A stretch of DNA of 64,000 nt from positions 63,966,892-64,030,891 of the forward strand of contig JAVMKO010000001.1 in assembly GCA_032164245.1 (NCBI GenBank), read 5' to 3'. Positions within the stretch are counted from its first letter, which is position 1. Each line of letters opens with the position of its first letter. Source of the DNA: Sternotherus odoratus. Its lineage: Eukaryota > Chordata > Testudines > Kinosternidae. The translations under genes and the position numbers were made by a program. This document shows, piece after piece, positions 44,835 through 56,144 of the stretch. The notes beneath the pieces were generated by a model, which saw only the letters and a list, made by a program, of their open reading frames with translations, was not told the origin of the DNA and did not search any database.

Positions 44835-45988
44835 GAGGGCTTATCTTCACTACAGCTGCTGATTGATTACATTAGTAGCATAACTCAAGTAAGCATAGCT
44901 TAGATCTACTTACCACTGGGTCCACACTACTCTATCTTGATGGGAGATGCTCTACTGCTGACATTGCTTTAGCTTCTCATTGAAGTGGAATACAGATATC
45001 GATGGGAGAGTGCTCTCCCATTGATTGAGTGTGCCTCCACTAGACCCGCTAAATCGATACCGCTGCATGTAGGCTTGGCAGAATATCATTTTTAATTTTT
45101 GTTATAATTTTGATGGATAATATGTGTTTTATATTTTATTTTACATTTTCACAGTTGCACATAATGATGGGCAGGGGTTCAGACGATGATTTAATGACAT
45201 TAGACATTGATGATGGGTCATTACACAAATTGAATCTATTTCCCCATGTTAAGTATCCTCACACCTTCTTGTCAGCTGTCTGATATGGGCCATCTTGATG
45301 ATCACTACAAAGGTTGTTTTTTTTCTCCTGCTTATAATAGACTCCTCCAGGCAATCCATGGAAAAGGGCAGAGCTGGTAACGGAAGTGTTCAACTGAAGA
45401 AGAAAGGAGAAAGACAAGAGAAGAGATGCCACTCGGCGGGAGAAGAGATGCCACTCGGCGGGAGTTGCTGAAGCCACCAGACTTTACATACTTTTTATGA
45501 GTGCCTGGAGCACAGAAAGATAGCAGGCGACTTGACATAGTTTCAGGGTTGCCTGGAGTACAGTAGGATAGCAGGCGACTTGAGAGCAGAGTTTTAGTAG
45601 AAGCGGTGGCTGGCTGACCACTGCTCTGTCTGCCGAAAGCAGTATGGCGTCTGCAGGCCCGAAAGGCGTGAAATGGCTCTCTGCTGCACCTTGCACGGGG
45701 GGGGGGGGGGGGGTGAGTGATGAGAAGCACGAATGAGAAACCCGCAAGACTGTTTTTGCCCCCATTATGCAATGCTGGCTTTACCCAGAATTCAAAGGGA
45801 TTGCAGGCACTGTGGGATACCTACCCACAGTGCACTGCTCTGAGAGTGATGCTAGCTGCAGAACTATGAACGCGATCGGCCAGATTATCCCGCATACTGG
45901 GGACATACACAATCGAATGAACACCATCGGCTTTTTAAATTCGAACTCTAGAAAATTGACGTTAGCTTGTAGTGAAGACAAGGCCTTA
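44835..45988. mobile_element. TIR DNA element with flanking AACACT
   Basis: Starts GAGGGCTTATCTTCACTACA and ends TGTAGTGAAGACAAGGCCTTA, inverse of each other apart from a few positions. AACACT lies on both sides (44829-44834 and 45989-45994), though 6 bp is an unusual duplication length. Within it are two ~50-bp units around GATAGCAGGCGACTTGA (45510-45585), a 21-bp GATGCCACTCGGCGGGAG doubling (45423-45462) and a G-run of about 19 at 45698. The end motifs match a very common turtle MITE group. No intact transposase was found. Confidence 0.62.
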
Positions 45989-46088
45989 AACACTATTGGA
46001 AACTTTACCCAAATCTACTTATGAAAATGGGACTTAAGCCTCTAAGTTACTTAAGCACTGTTGAATGATTCTCACCCTATCCCATCTC

Positions 46089-46089
<1 letters not shown>

Positions 46090-46122
<33 letters not shown>
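46090..46122. repeat. (CA)n microsatellite
   Basis: An uninterrupted CA dinucleotide run of about 15 units. Confidence 0.95.
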
Positions 46123-46124
<2 letters not shown>

Positions 46125-46359
46125 ATTATCTAACATTGATATATAATTTGTATAGGGACAGTACTAAGTACTTGCTAAGGTGCTCAAGTGTGGCATGAAA
46201 ACTTTAAAACATTGTTTACAATATTTTAATTGACTTATCTAATTAGCTAAAATATCTCAAAAGCTCTATAATCTAAAGTTATTACAAAAGAGGGAAGAGC
46301 TGACAGTTTAAAAAACAAAATCCTTACTTTATTCCTCAGAGGAATATTATGTTTTTTTC

Positions 46360-46530
46360 AGACTTCTTTTTAAAAGACGTGAGCGTTACTCTGAGGCTCA
46401 TGTCCAGAAGGAGAGCATTCCATAGCCCAGGAGCTGACAGAGCAGAAATGAGATCATCTGCCAAGCTAAGGAGGGTTGATGAGAACCTCTTAAAGACAGA
46501 TGGTGTCAGAGCTCATGTCTGAGTATTTCA
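46360..46530. repeat. Ancient LINE-like repeat fragment
   Basis: GAGAGCATTCCATAGCCCAGG and nearby words resemble the 3' part of an old vertebrate interspersed repeat that also seems present at 51310-51560. Highly decayed; boundaries uncertain. Confidence 0.35.
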
Positions 46531-48310
46531 GGAGGAGGCTCATAGAGATTATCTCAAGTACAATATGCTCTCCTTAAAAAACAGCGGGGAGAGTTTAAGC
46601 ACAGTAGAGTAGGTTATAGGCTGATACTGTACAGATTGCAGATGGTTCTGCTATTCACAGAGTGCTCTATCCAGCAGACAGACATGCCGATGCATTCTGC
46701 ACTATCTTTAAGCACAGCAGATCTAAAGTATCTCTAGTAGAAGATACTAGAAGCTGCAGATGGCAGGGAGACAACTTTTCTTCTCTCTCAGAAAAGAGGC
46801 TATTGCAAAGGAAAGATAATAATATTAAACTACAAAACCTCAAGCATATAAATGTTGTTAAGAGTGTCTCTGTAATGTTAGTCAGTTAGACATGTAAACA
46901 CACTCACACTGATATAGGAATATACCTAGAAGAATGGAACCTAAATCTTTCAACATGATGATTCTGAGATGCTATTCATTGCTAAAAGTAATGTTAATAC
47001 TATTTTAAGAGCTGCAACTCTTGACTTATGAATTAGAGAGCCCCGTGGGCATTTAAACTATTAATTCTACATGTCTTACAAGGATAGGTAGGATAGTGAT
47101 TAAAGCTTTCTCTTTTCATCTCTGGGAGGTGGGTTAGATTTGGGCCAAGGATATATATATATATATGTGAAATAAATTCTTCTATGTCTAGAATTTCCAT
47201 GTCATCGTTTTTTTTTTTAAATGAAGGGCATGGGGAGGGTAGAAGAAAACCTACCTGACAAATCAGCTCACAATAACTGAAAGCTTCTGTTGTGTAATAT
47301 ATACCTCTTTCTACCTCAGGAATTGCAGCACATGAACTTATTTTTTACACAGTATTTTGATAGTGCTTTGGAATCCTAGGATGAAAAGCACTTTATAAAC
47401 TGAATGTTCATTCAGTCACAGCTTCAGAAAAATAATAACTAGGGTTAAAGGTAATACCAAGTAAAATGAGAATAGAAAAAAGGCTGCTTGCCAGTTGGTT
47501 TGCAGAATTTATTTTGAGCTAGTAGTGACATTTATAGAGAAGCATTGGTTCCAGCAATTTTCAGTAGGTGTCCGGTCTGACATTTCTCTATAATGTCTCC
47601 CAGGGATAATAAAAAATTCTTCCATATCTGCAGGTTCCATTGTCTATTTTGCTTTCCCGCCATTCAGAATCATTAGTCTTAGTGACTCAGAAGGTCTTAC
47701 TAACACTGTAATAGTTTATGCACTGAAATGGAGTGACCTTAAACTTTTCTGCTTGGCTTGAAGACAGGAAAAATAGTTGGTTATGTGGAAAGAATTATTA
47801 TTGATTTATATCTATTCGCTAGGTTAGATCTGATTTTGGGGAATACCAATTGAAATGGTTGGGGCCAAATTCTGCCCTGACCTAAACCTAAATCTTACAG
47901 AGCACTTAACCACATGCTTAACTTGAAGTATATGAGTAGTCTCATTGAAATAATCTCTACTGACGCAGCATTATCTTTCTGAAGCGTATGCCTTGGATGA
48001 GAATACAGCTCAGGGGAAGGAGAATGAGGCACATTTATGGACAGATCAGTATGAAGAAACCTTTACTAACCAGCACAGCGCTGATGTATAGAACCTCCTG
48101 GAACAGGAGCTAAGCTTTCACCAATAATTTGTGTACAAAACTGCTGTGCTGGACCAATCAAGACAGAGTTGGCCAGCAATAACATTGTTATTGCTTCCCA
48201 AATGTAGGTAAGAACCAGTGTGGATACAGGAGGAGATAGAGGCAAACCCATACATGCAAGGTCTGAGCCAGATGACAAGAAGACCATGGACATTATGATA
48301 CCATTACAGG
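46531..48310. other. Non-coding stretch
   Basis: Contains an (AT)n at 47151-47166 and a T-run near 47210; nothing else recognised. Confidence 0.5.
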
Positions 48311-48339
48311 TCCCAGATGCAGATAACATTTCTGTGTGT

Positions 48340-48574
48340 AGGTATTTCCAGTAGTAGTAGTGATAGGACAGTATTAATGTCATTGTACAAGATACTGGTA
48401 AGATTTCATCTGGAATATTGTGTACAGTTCTGGTTCACCCATGTTCAAGAAAGATCAGTTCAAACTGGATCAGATGCAGAAAAGGACAACTGGAATGATC
48501 AGGGGAATCGAATATCTTACGAGATAAATCTAAAACAGTTTGGGTTGTTTATCCTAGCAAAACAAGGGCTCCTC
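48340..48574 (+). mobile_element. CR1-like LINE fragment
   Basis: Encodes VLMSLYKILVRFHLEYCVQF, the conserved block downstream of the RT active site in CR1-type elements. It is followed by decayed QMQKRTTGMI- and LKQFGLFIL-like residues in shifting frames. Confidence 0.68.
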
Positions 48575-48802
48575 CTCTGTCCTGCTCCCCAGAGCCTCCT
48601 GCATGCCATGAAACAGCTGATCAGAAAGTGCAGGGAGGGTGGAGGAGGCACTGATTGGCAGGGCTACCAGTGGCGGGAGGCGCTGGAAGCAGAGGGAATG
48701 GGGGGCGGAGCTGATGCAAGGCTGCTGACATGTTACTTTGGCTCTTTGGCAACCTACACTGGTAAATTCTGGCTCCTTCTCAGGCTCAGGCTGGCCACCC
48801 CT
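48575..48802. mobile_element. hAT MITE right-end fragment
   Basis: The GC-rich body ends TTCTGGCTCCTTCTCAGGCT then CAGGCTGGCCACCCCTG, a familiar hAT-type terminus (inverse begins CAGGGGTGGCCAGCCTGAGC). The left terminus is missing where it meets the CR1 fragment. Confidence 0.55.
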
Positions 48803-48818
48803 GAGTTAGTGTCTCACA

Positions 48819-49150
48819 CAAGGATTGGCAACTTTTGACACACGGTCTGTCAGGGAAATCCGCTGGTTGGCCAGGACAATTATTTACCTGCAATGTCCAC
48901 GGGTTCTGCCGACTGCAGCTCCCACTGGCTGTGGTTCACCGTTCCAGGCCAATGGTGGCTGCAGGAAGTGATGTGGGCCAAGGGATGTGCTGGTTTCCAC
49001 TTCCCACAACCCTCATTGGCCTGGAACAGCAAACCATGCCCAGTGGGAGCTGTGATTGGCCGAACCTGCAAATGCTGCAGGTAAACAAACTATCCCAGCC
49101 TGCCAGCGGATTTCTCTGATGGGCCACAGGCCAAAGGTTGCCCATCTCTG
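48819..49150. mobile_element. hAT MITE, 332 bp, TSD GTCTCACA
   Basis: Starts CAAGGATTGGCAACTTTT and ends AAAGGTTGCCCATCTCTG. The 8-bp repeats GTCTCACA at 48811-48818 and 49151-49158 are exact. The interior shares CCAGTGGGAGC…GTAAACAAAC with the shorter element at 27390-27551. Confidence 0.9.
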
Positions 49151-49158
49151 GTCTCACA

Positions 49159-50299
49159 TAACTATGGTGTTCAATCAAAATTTATTGTGTATTTTATTGT
49201 TATTGGGGCTCTTTAAATAAAAAGTGTTGCCTTCTTTTTACAGTGGAAATTAAATATTCTGATGTTGGTGAAATCCAGACGTGAGACTAAAGTAAAGATA
49301 AGTCAGTAAATAATTGTTTCCCTGATAGATCTTTATAATAAAGTAGTTCTGCGAGCACAGTATTTAATATGCAATCTTTAGAGTGCTACCTAACTCAGCG
49401 TGGTCAGCTTTTAAAATGTCTGGCTTGAATTCATAGACCATTTTGAGTGAGTAACACAATATTGTTTTGTGCCAAATGCATTATTTAGCGGCTACAGGGC
49501 ATATTGTATGTAACAGTTGGTACTGACTTATATGCCTTGACAACATGCATCAGGCTGTATTAAATCATTAAAGTGTTATGGCTCCTTCCCTGAGGAATCA
49601 TAAAGGAAAGCTCTATTAACCTCCTGGCTCCCCTCTGCCCTCTTTTTCAACCTTTGTTCTACCTTAAGTAGCTAGATGGGATTCCTGAAGCTTGGCTGAT
49701 TCTGGAGCCGTCTGGGGATTGATTTGGTTGAGCTGCCCAAAGGCCATAAATTTAGGACAATTAGATAGGAACAGGAGGCCAAGTTCAGGAGTAAAAGGCT
49801 GTTTGAAATAAAGTCTGATGATTTGAGTATCCAAGGCTTCCATGAAGAATGTTCTCCCTGCCCTGATCCATCCATACAAAATGCGGGGAGGTGTGAGGTC
49901 TCCGCTCTATAGCTGCTTTAACAAAAGGAGAAAAGGATGCTGAAATTTGGGAATGTAATGGGGATTGTATTGCATATTGATTTATTTTAGAGTGAGATTT
50001 GGGATCTTGCCAGGAGCATAGTAAGTAGGATGATGATGGAGGAAAGTTTTTTTTTTATAATTTTGAATGTTATTTATGATTTATGTGGGTTTATTATTAT
50101 TTATTATTTATGTGGGCTTGTCCTGCCATTGTGAGACTGAAGAAAAGTAGAAATTGCTGTTCCTGTAATCAGTAAAAGAAAAATCCCCAATCTCCCATAA
50201 AATGAGCTAAGTTCCAAAGCTATTTTTAAGGATGATAGCAGCACCAATAGACAGATACAGCTGGTGGAGAAGAGGATGTTGGGCCTGGTAATAGGGATC
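49159..50299. other. Non-coding stretch
   Basis: Nothing recognised beyond (TTA)n-rich sequence near 50085. Confidence 0.5.
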
Positions 50300-50742
50300 T
50301 ATCTGCTACAGACTAGGGACCGAATGGCTAGGCAGCAGTCCTGCAGAAAAGGACGTAGGTGCTACAGTGGATGAGAAGTTGGATATGAGTCAACAGTGTG
50401 CCCTTGTTGCCAAGAAGGTTAATGGCATTTTGGGCTGTATAAGTAGGGGCATTGCCAGCAGATCGAGGGATGTGATTGTTCCCCTCTATTCGACATGGGT
50501 GAGGTTGGGAAGGTTTAGATTGGATATTAGGAAAAACTTTTTCACTAGGAGGGTGGTCAAGCATTGGAATGGGTTACCTAGGGGGGTGGTAGAATCACCT
50601 TCCTTAGAGGTTTTTAAGGTCAGGCTTGATAAAGCCCTGGCTGGGATGATTTAGTTGGGGATTGGTCCTGCTTTAAGCAGGGGGTTGGACTATATGACCT
50701 CCAGAGGTCCCTTCCAACCCTAATATTCTTTGATTCTAGGAT
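50300..50742 (+). mobile_element. CR1 LINE 3' end with internal deletion
   Basis: The frame 50367-50654 gives DEKLDMSQQCALVAKK, SRGIASRSRDVIVPLYST, then jumps directly to [20 protein letters not shown] and SLEVFKVRLDKALAG. The intervening block found in full CR1 (YCVQFWAP to the end of the RT) is deleted without breaking the frame. The 3' tail (GACTATATGACCTCCAGAGG…AACCCTAATATTC, then TTGATTCTAGGATTC) is the normal CR1 end. Confidence 0.88.
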
Positions 50743-53700
50743 TCCATCACATAAACGAGAGCTTCTCTCTTTTAAAAAGTCCTGCTTTAATAATTACAAA
50801 TATTTAGTTCACTGGCACGTTTTTTTTTTGAGACAACAAATCAAATACTGTGATTTTATGTATGTTTTAAATTCTGTTAGTAATTATAGCACCAGGGAAC
50901 AAAGGATCGAAGCCATTTGTATGGGGCCAAGAACAGAGATAATTTCTGTTCATAGACCTCTAAATCTGAAAATTCAGAGTTGTTTCTGGTTCACGGGTCT
51001 TGAAATGGAACATTTTTTCATTGTTCTCAACATTTTTCTTAACTTTTTTTTAAATGGATTTTTTTATATTTTTGTGCTGTTATTTTCCCTTTCTGATACT
51101 GAATACAATAAAATTAATGCTGTCCATGGTTTGCTTGGTGGCTGATCACTTTTTTTCCTTTAGACACTTTCCTTTGACACTTCCCCAAGTTTTGAATAGT
51201 AGAGAGATGGAGGAAATGGAAGAAATTTTAGAGTTACAGAGTGGCAAATGAAAATGAAACTCCATCACTCCATGTCACGGTCACTTTTTAGAACTTGTGA
51301 TAATACTTAGTTCATGTGGAATTTCATTCCACAGGCTTGGATTGATCGCCAAGAATCTCTCTCTCTCCTGAACAAACTTTATCTTTGTGAAAGGAAGTTC
51401 CCTTATACCTGAGGAGAAGAGTTGTTGATTACAATCCTTGCTGTGAAGCTATGAGAGATCTCTTAGATATTTTGGCCCTGGGCATTGAACACCTTGACAT
51501 TAAGGACAGAGACCTTGAACTTGATTTGAAATTGTATGGGACGCCAACGTGGATAATGGTAGACAGGATTCAGGTACTTGTGGTAGCCTGTATTGTTGAA
51601 GAGAGAAGTACTTCTATGACTTCAAATACTTGATATCATAATATCAACCAACTAGATGTTTATTAAATACATGCTAAAGGGATTACACATAAAGAGAAAA
51701 TAATGAATCAATTCTTACAATGCTCCACAAGGATTTCAGATGCTATTTCAGTCTGTCAGTGATTCAGAGTGGCCACATACAAAACTTTAATGACACTTTA
51801 ATAGGTTTGTATCCTTCCTGAGCACAAATGTCCTGGGATATCTAATATAACTAGCAAAATTCAGAAGTAAGAAGGGTAGCTGCCACTGAAGACTAAACTT
51901 GACACTGAGGTTTACCTCTTAAAGGAATTTCTCTTATTCTTTTTTCCTAATTAACACTGAATATACAGTCAAAATTCTTCCCCCTCTTCTCCATCTCTCT
52001 TTATTTTGTGTGTGGGAATTTCTGACCTCCCCCCCCCCCACAAACCCCAAAGTATGTCTGGACAAACTGGTTTAAAAAAATCATACCATCACTCCAAAGC
52101 CTATATCCATTTACAGCACAAAAGCCAAACTTTCTGTAGGTTCTGAAATGTTTGATTTCCCTCTCTTTCCCTACTTGTCCCATTTATCATTTTTGCATAG
52201 CTTTGCATTTCTGGGCTCCAGCCAGACCTGGAACTGGACTGAGATTTCCTGCCAAATGTTGCTGACTCAGGAGGTTTATATAAGCTTCAGATAAACATCC
52301 ATATTTTTAGGGGCTTATCCAAGCTCAGCCTGACCTCCAAGTCCTCAGATGTCTGCCCCATCACTAGTAATCATCTGCCTCATAGTAAGATGCCGTCCTA
52401 AAGGGACTGTGTGTCATGGATGATGATCAATATATGAGATATTATTTTGTTAAACAAAATAACCTTGTTTCGCAAAAAGGGCACTATACATTTTTATTTG
52501 GCTTTCACTACTGTGTGTTGATTCAACTCAAATGTCCTTTTGTATCAGTTTGTATGTACTAGTGTTCTTAAAAAGCAATGATAAACACAATTTATGTGAA
52601 GTTCTTTTACCTAGCAGAGTCTATGGCTCCAGTTTTTAGGTCTGGCTGTACTGTGCTTGGCATATGACCAGGAAATTGGGGAAGAGTTGGCCCCAGGATA
52701 GTGTACGTTAGCTTCAGGGCTACTGGCTTGCAATGGCTTCCTAGGGGCCATATGTTGAATGGGAATCACCAGAGGACAGTGTGATCTAGCTATGCCCCCA
52801 CTTGCAGTCCAGCACCCCCCCCTACACGGGGAGTGCCAAGGAGGGGTTATGTAGAGCTAGTGATTACCTAATGCTGGAGGAATTCCTCAGCTGCCCAATG
52901 AGAGCAGTTTTATGGTTCCTTTCTATATCAAGGCCAAGGAACCAGGCTGAAAATCGTATGTTTTGTATAACTTGGGGCCTAATCCTGCAAGATCCTGAGA
53001 GATGCTGTGAAGCTTCAACTCATTGACTTTAATGGGCACACTGGGTGATCAGCCCTTCGCAGGATCAGGACTTTTTGAGGAGAATGGCAAATCTTTCCTT
53101 CTTGGAAACATGACAAACTACTGTGCCTGCATGCCATACACTGTACATGTAGGCCATTGAACCCTCCTTCACCCCATCAGAAGATGACAAAACGTAAGGC
53201 CTGTTGATATGCTGAATGCTTACTGGGGGCTTGGTTTCAATTTGGAATCTGTGCCAGCATTGTTTGCAATTGATATTGACATAGGGTTTTAGGAAGATGG
53301 AATACATTTGGACCATGGTCTCTTTTGCAAAGTAGCAGAGATTTTGGGCTGATCCTCAAACATCTGTGGAAGCCAGAGTCGTCCCCACAAAAGCCCTATG
53401 TGTCCAGACTTGCTCTTAGCTCCTGACCCTCTGGTTCCTTGAGGGTGTGGTTCCTACTGGAGCCACAAAACCAAGGAATTTCCTGGCACCCATGTAATTA
53501 CCTCTGGAAAATGTCAGAGTGGGAAATCCAGAGAAGTTACTACTGATACAGTGAGCATTAACTTATCCATAAAAGTCCTACAAGGTTGAGAAGAGATGAT
53601 GCAGTGAGGAGTAGTGAGTTGCTTCACCAGCCATGTGGAATGAAGTCTGGGGGGTTCTTATACCACTGAGATGGCATGTTCTGATTTCCCCTTCTCTCAA

Positions 53701-55574
53701 CTGGATGCACTGAGTTTTTGCTTTCTCTTTGTGAAGAAGTGGAGATGACACTAGGGATTAGTAAATGTTTACAGTTTATCAAAGCCAACAAGGAAACCAT
53801 TTTGTTAAGATACCCCACAAATCTGACATTTTCACACCCTTCTTAGTTTCCCATTTCAGAGCTTCAGTGGGCTCAGGCCAAGAAGGGGAGCAGAGGATTC
53901 AAATAGAAAAAAAGGCTGAGAAACGCTAGCAAGATGGACTGTTTCAGTTTTGCACTTATTTTCTGAGAAATACCACCTGAATTTGTTTTGAAAAATGAAT
54001 GTCAAAAGCCAGAAACCCAATTCATAAATCTCATAAACATTTCAACAACACGTCCAAAGTGGAAACACTGAAATTTTTCTGAGGCCTTCTTATAAATCAA
54101 GAGTAAAACAAAATAATCTAAAATGTTTCTGCTGACTAAAATTGCCAAAGGTGTTTCTTTTTCTTCTCTTTTTTACTTGTAGGGCCAAATTCTGGTCAGA
54201 AGTAGAAAGGCTTGTGGCCAGGAGATTTCCGATAAGCATGTGGTGGGAGGGAATCCTTTCCTGTAGGTTACATACTATCATCTAAGCAGCTTTGCAGCTG
54301 TTACTCCAGCCTTGGAGCCTGTTGCATACTGATACTTAGGGAATTTGGACGGTTGATCTATGTAGTTATAGATCTACTAGCTATGCAATTGCCTGGTTTT
54401 GCTGTGCCTCCAATGTACTTCTGTGTAATGGAAGATTCTGTAACAGACTTTTTGTGCTGACTTCTTGACTCCTGCTACCCCATGCAGTCAAAGCATGTTA
54501 ATTCATCATCTTATCAGGTCTAAATATTCCCAGAGGCATACTTGGGGAAAGCACAATTGCCCCAAACATGGCAAAGAACAATGCATGCATTAGATTTTGC
54601 ATTAGATTTACTACTATTGTTTCCCATCTGTTAATATTAATAGTGATTTGCTGTGACTGAATAAACCTCTTGCAGCACCAGCATCTTGATAAACTATTGT
54701 CACATATTTAAAGTGACTAAATTAAGGAGCTCTGTACTGTATATCAAAAGATATTAGGGAGAAAGAGGAATCCCAGCTGTCCTGAATTAATGCTTGGTCA
54801 GGCTCTCAGACAGGCAGAAGTGCTGCCTCTAGAATATCAATGTTCAGTGCTTAATTTGTGCCAGGGCTTGCCCGGGCTGAGACCTGACACCTCTAGACTT
54901 GGCAGCTGGGTTTGCTGCATCAGTTATGAAAGTAAAAAAAAATAAAAATAAAAATAAATGGCTTGAGCCCCAGCACCTAATTGCTTGAGTCCTGGTATCT
55001 CTTTCCTTACAAGTTAAACACTGCCAAGCTAAACACTGCCAGTGTTGCCTGCCTGGATTGAACAAAGTGTTAGAACATGAGGAGCAGACTGGCAAGGTAC
55101 AGTCTGAGGAGAAACCAGTTCTGAGTGGAAAGCTTTGACTATTTCATTTGCTTGTAAGAATATTTTAGAGAGCCTGGAACAGAACAGACCAGGACAGAAA
55201 GTATAAGGAAGGCAGTTGAGAAGCCAATTCCTGCTACCCTTATTTAAGTCAAGTGGTATCTTACACTTGAATAGCCCAGTGAGTGCCGTTGAATTAGTGG
55301 CTGTGTTACCAAGAACACTACTACTAAGTAAAATGCTATTTAATGTGAAAAAAAGGAAAGGGACAGAGTCAGGCCTTGCATGCAGAGAAGGAAGGGCAAA
55401 CAAGTGAAGGCAGAGAAAAGTTATGGAGAGAGAAGGGAAAGAAAAGGAAAAAAGGGATGAATCAGCAACTTTTTTTCTTCTTTGACATATCTTCTCTTTG
55501 TTGATCTTCTTCCATTTTTTGTTTTCTCATTCCCCATTCCTGCATTGCTATATCTTTCTCTTTGGTTATCTGTG
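50743..55574. other. Mostly non-coding; possible ancient repeat at 51310-51560
   Basis: 51310-51560 contains GTGGAATTTCATTCCACAGG and CTTGAACTTGATTTGAAATT in the order of an old vertebrate LINE-like 3' repeat (weak; the frame at 51451-51633 falls in it). A C-run lies at 52029-52040 and an (AAAAT)n at 54936-54955. I recognise no exon. Confidence 0.4.
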
Positions 55575-55674
55575 TAAGGAATCAATAAGGTCAGTGAGGT
55601 AATAGCTTTAATTAGACCAATTTCTGCTAGTGATAGTGACAAGCTTTTGAGCTTACACAGAGCTCTTCTTCATT
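55575..55674 (-). mobile_element. Second PLE-like terminal repeat family (decayed)
   Basis: On the minus strand: ATGAAGA, A, GAGCT…AGCTC stem-loop, AAAA, GCTT, GTCAC. This is the same plan as the PLE repeats elsewhere in the window, with the first core base and the first G of GAAA mutated. TGAGGTAATAGCTTTAATTA and CTTTTGAGCTTACACAGAGC are hallmarks of a repeat common in turtles and crocodilians. A short TIR element starts right at its edge. Confidence 0.5.
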
Positions 55675-55796
55675 TAGGATGACCAGATGACCCAATTTTA
55701 TAGGGACAGTCCTGTTTTGGGTCTTTTTCTTATGTAGGTTCCTATTACTCCCCCATCTCCTGTCCTGATTTTCACATTTGCTGTCTGATCACCCTA
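55675..55796. mobile_element. 122-bp TIR MITE
   Basis: Starts TAGGATGACCAGATG and ends TGTCTGATCACCCTA; the inverse of the end, TAGGGTGATCAGACA, aligns with the start. The interior CCAATTTTATAGGGACAGTC and CTCCTGTCCTGATTTTCAC is the familiar body of this turtle MITE. No coding. Confidence 0.72.
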
Positions 55797-55973
55797 TCTT
55801 CATTCCTCACCCACTTTGTCTCTCTGATGTTCTGGGAACAACTTGGCTATAACAACACATCATATAAGGAACATATGGTGAGCAATACAATTAAAACAAA
55901 ATAAGTTTAAACCAAAGAGGTATCAACCCTAGTGTAACTCAATCAGGAGCCCAGAAAGGGAGTTCTATGTAAC

Positions 55974-55987
55974 TCAGAGAAGACAGT
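55974..55987. repeat. Left 14-bp TSD of fold-back PLE repeat
   Basis: TCAGAGAAGACAGT, identical to 56131-56144. Confidence 0.9.
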
Positions 55988-56130
55988 AATCAGAGAGGTA
56001 GCTGTGTTAGTCTGGAATTGCAGAAGTGACAAAGAGTTCTGTGCATCCGACAAAGTGGGTATTAGCCCATGAAAGCTTATGCTTCAATACTTTAATTAGT
56101 CTATAAGGTGCCACAGGACTCTTTGTCACT
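55988..56130. mobile_element. Fold-back PLE terminal repeat, 143 bp
   Basis: Starts AATCAGAGAGGTAGCTGTG and reads in repeat orientation to GAGTTCTGTG. It then switches to the inverted copy (GCATCCGACAAAGTGGG … GACTCTTTGTCACT). It is bracketed by exact 14-bp duplications, so the fold-back form itself was inserted. The hammerhead-like core has changed to CCGACAA. Confidence 0.87.
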
Positions 56131-56144
56131 TCAGAGAAGACAGT
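56131..56144. repeat. Right 14-bp TSD of fold-back PLE repeat
   Basis: TCAGAGAAGACAGT, exact copy of 55974-55987. Confidence 0.9.

Noticed and set aside
45698..45716. Homopolymer G runs (also 43021, 27038) as assembly gaps
   Set aside because: They are short and continuous with flanking sequence; plausible natural runs, though length may be unreliable.
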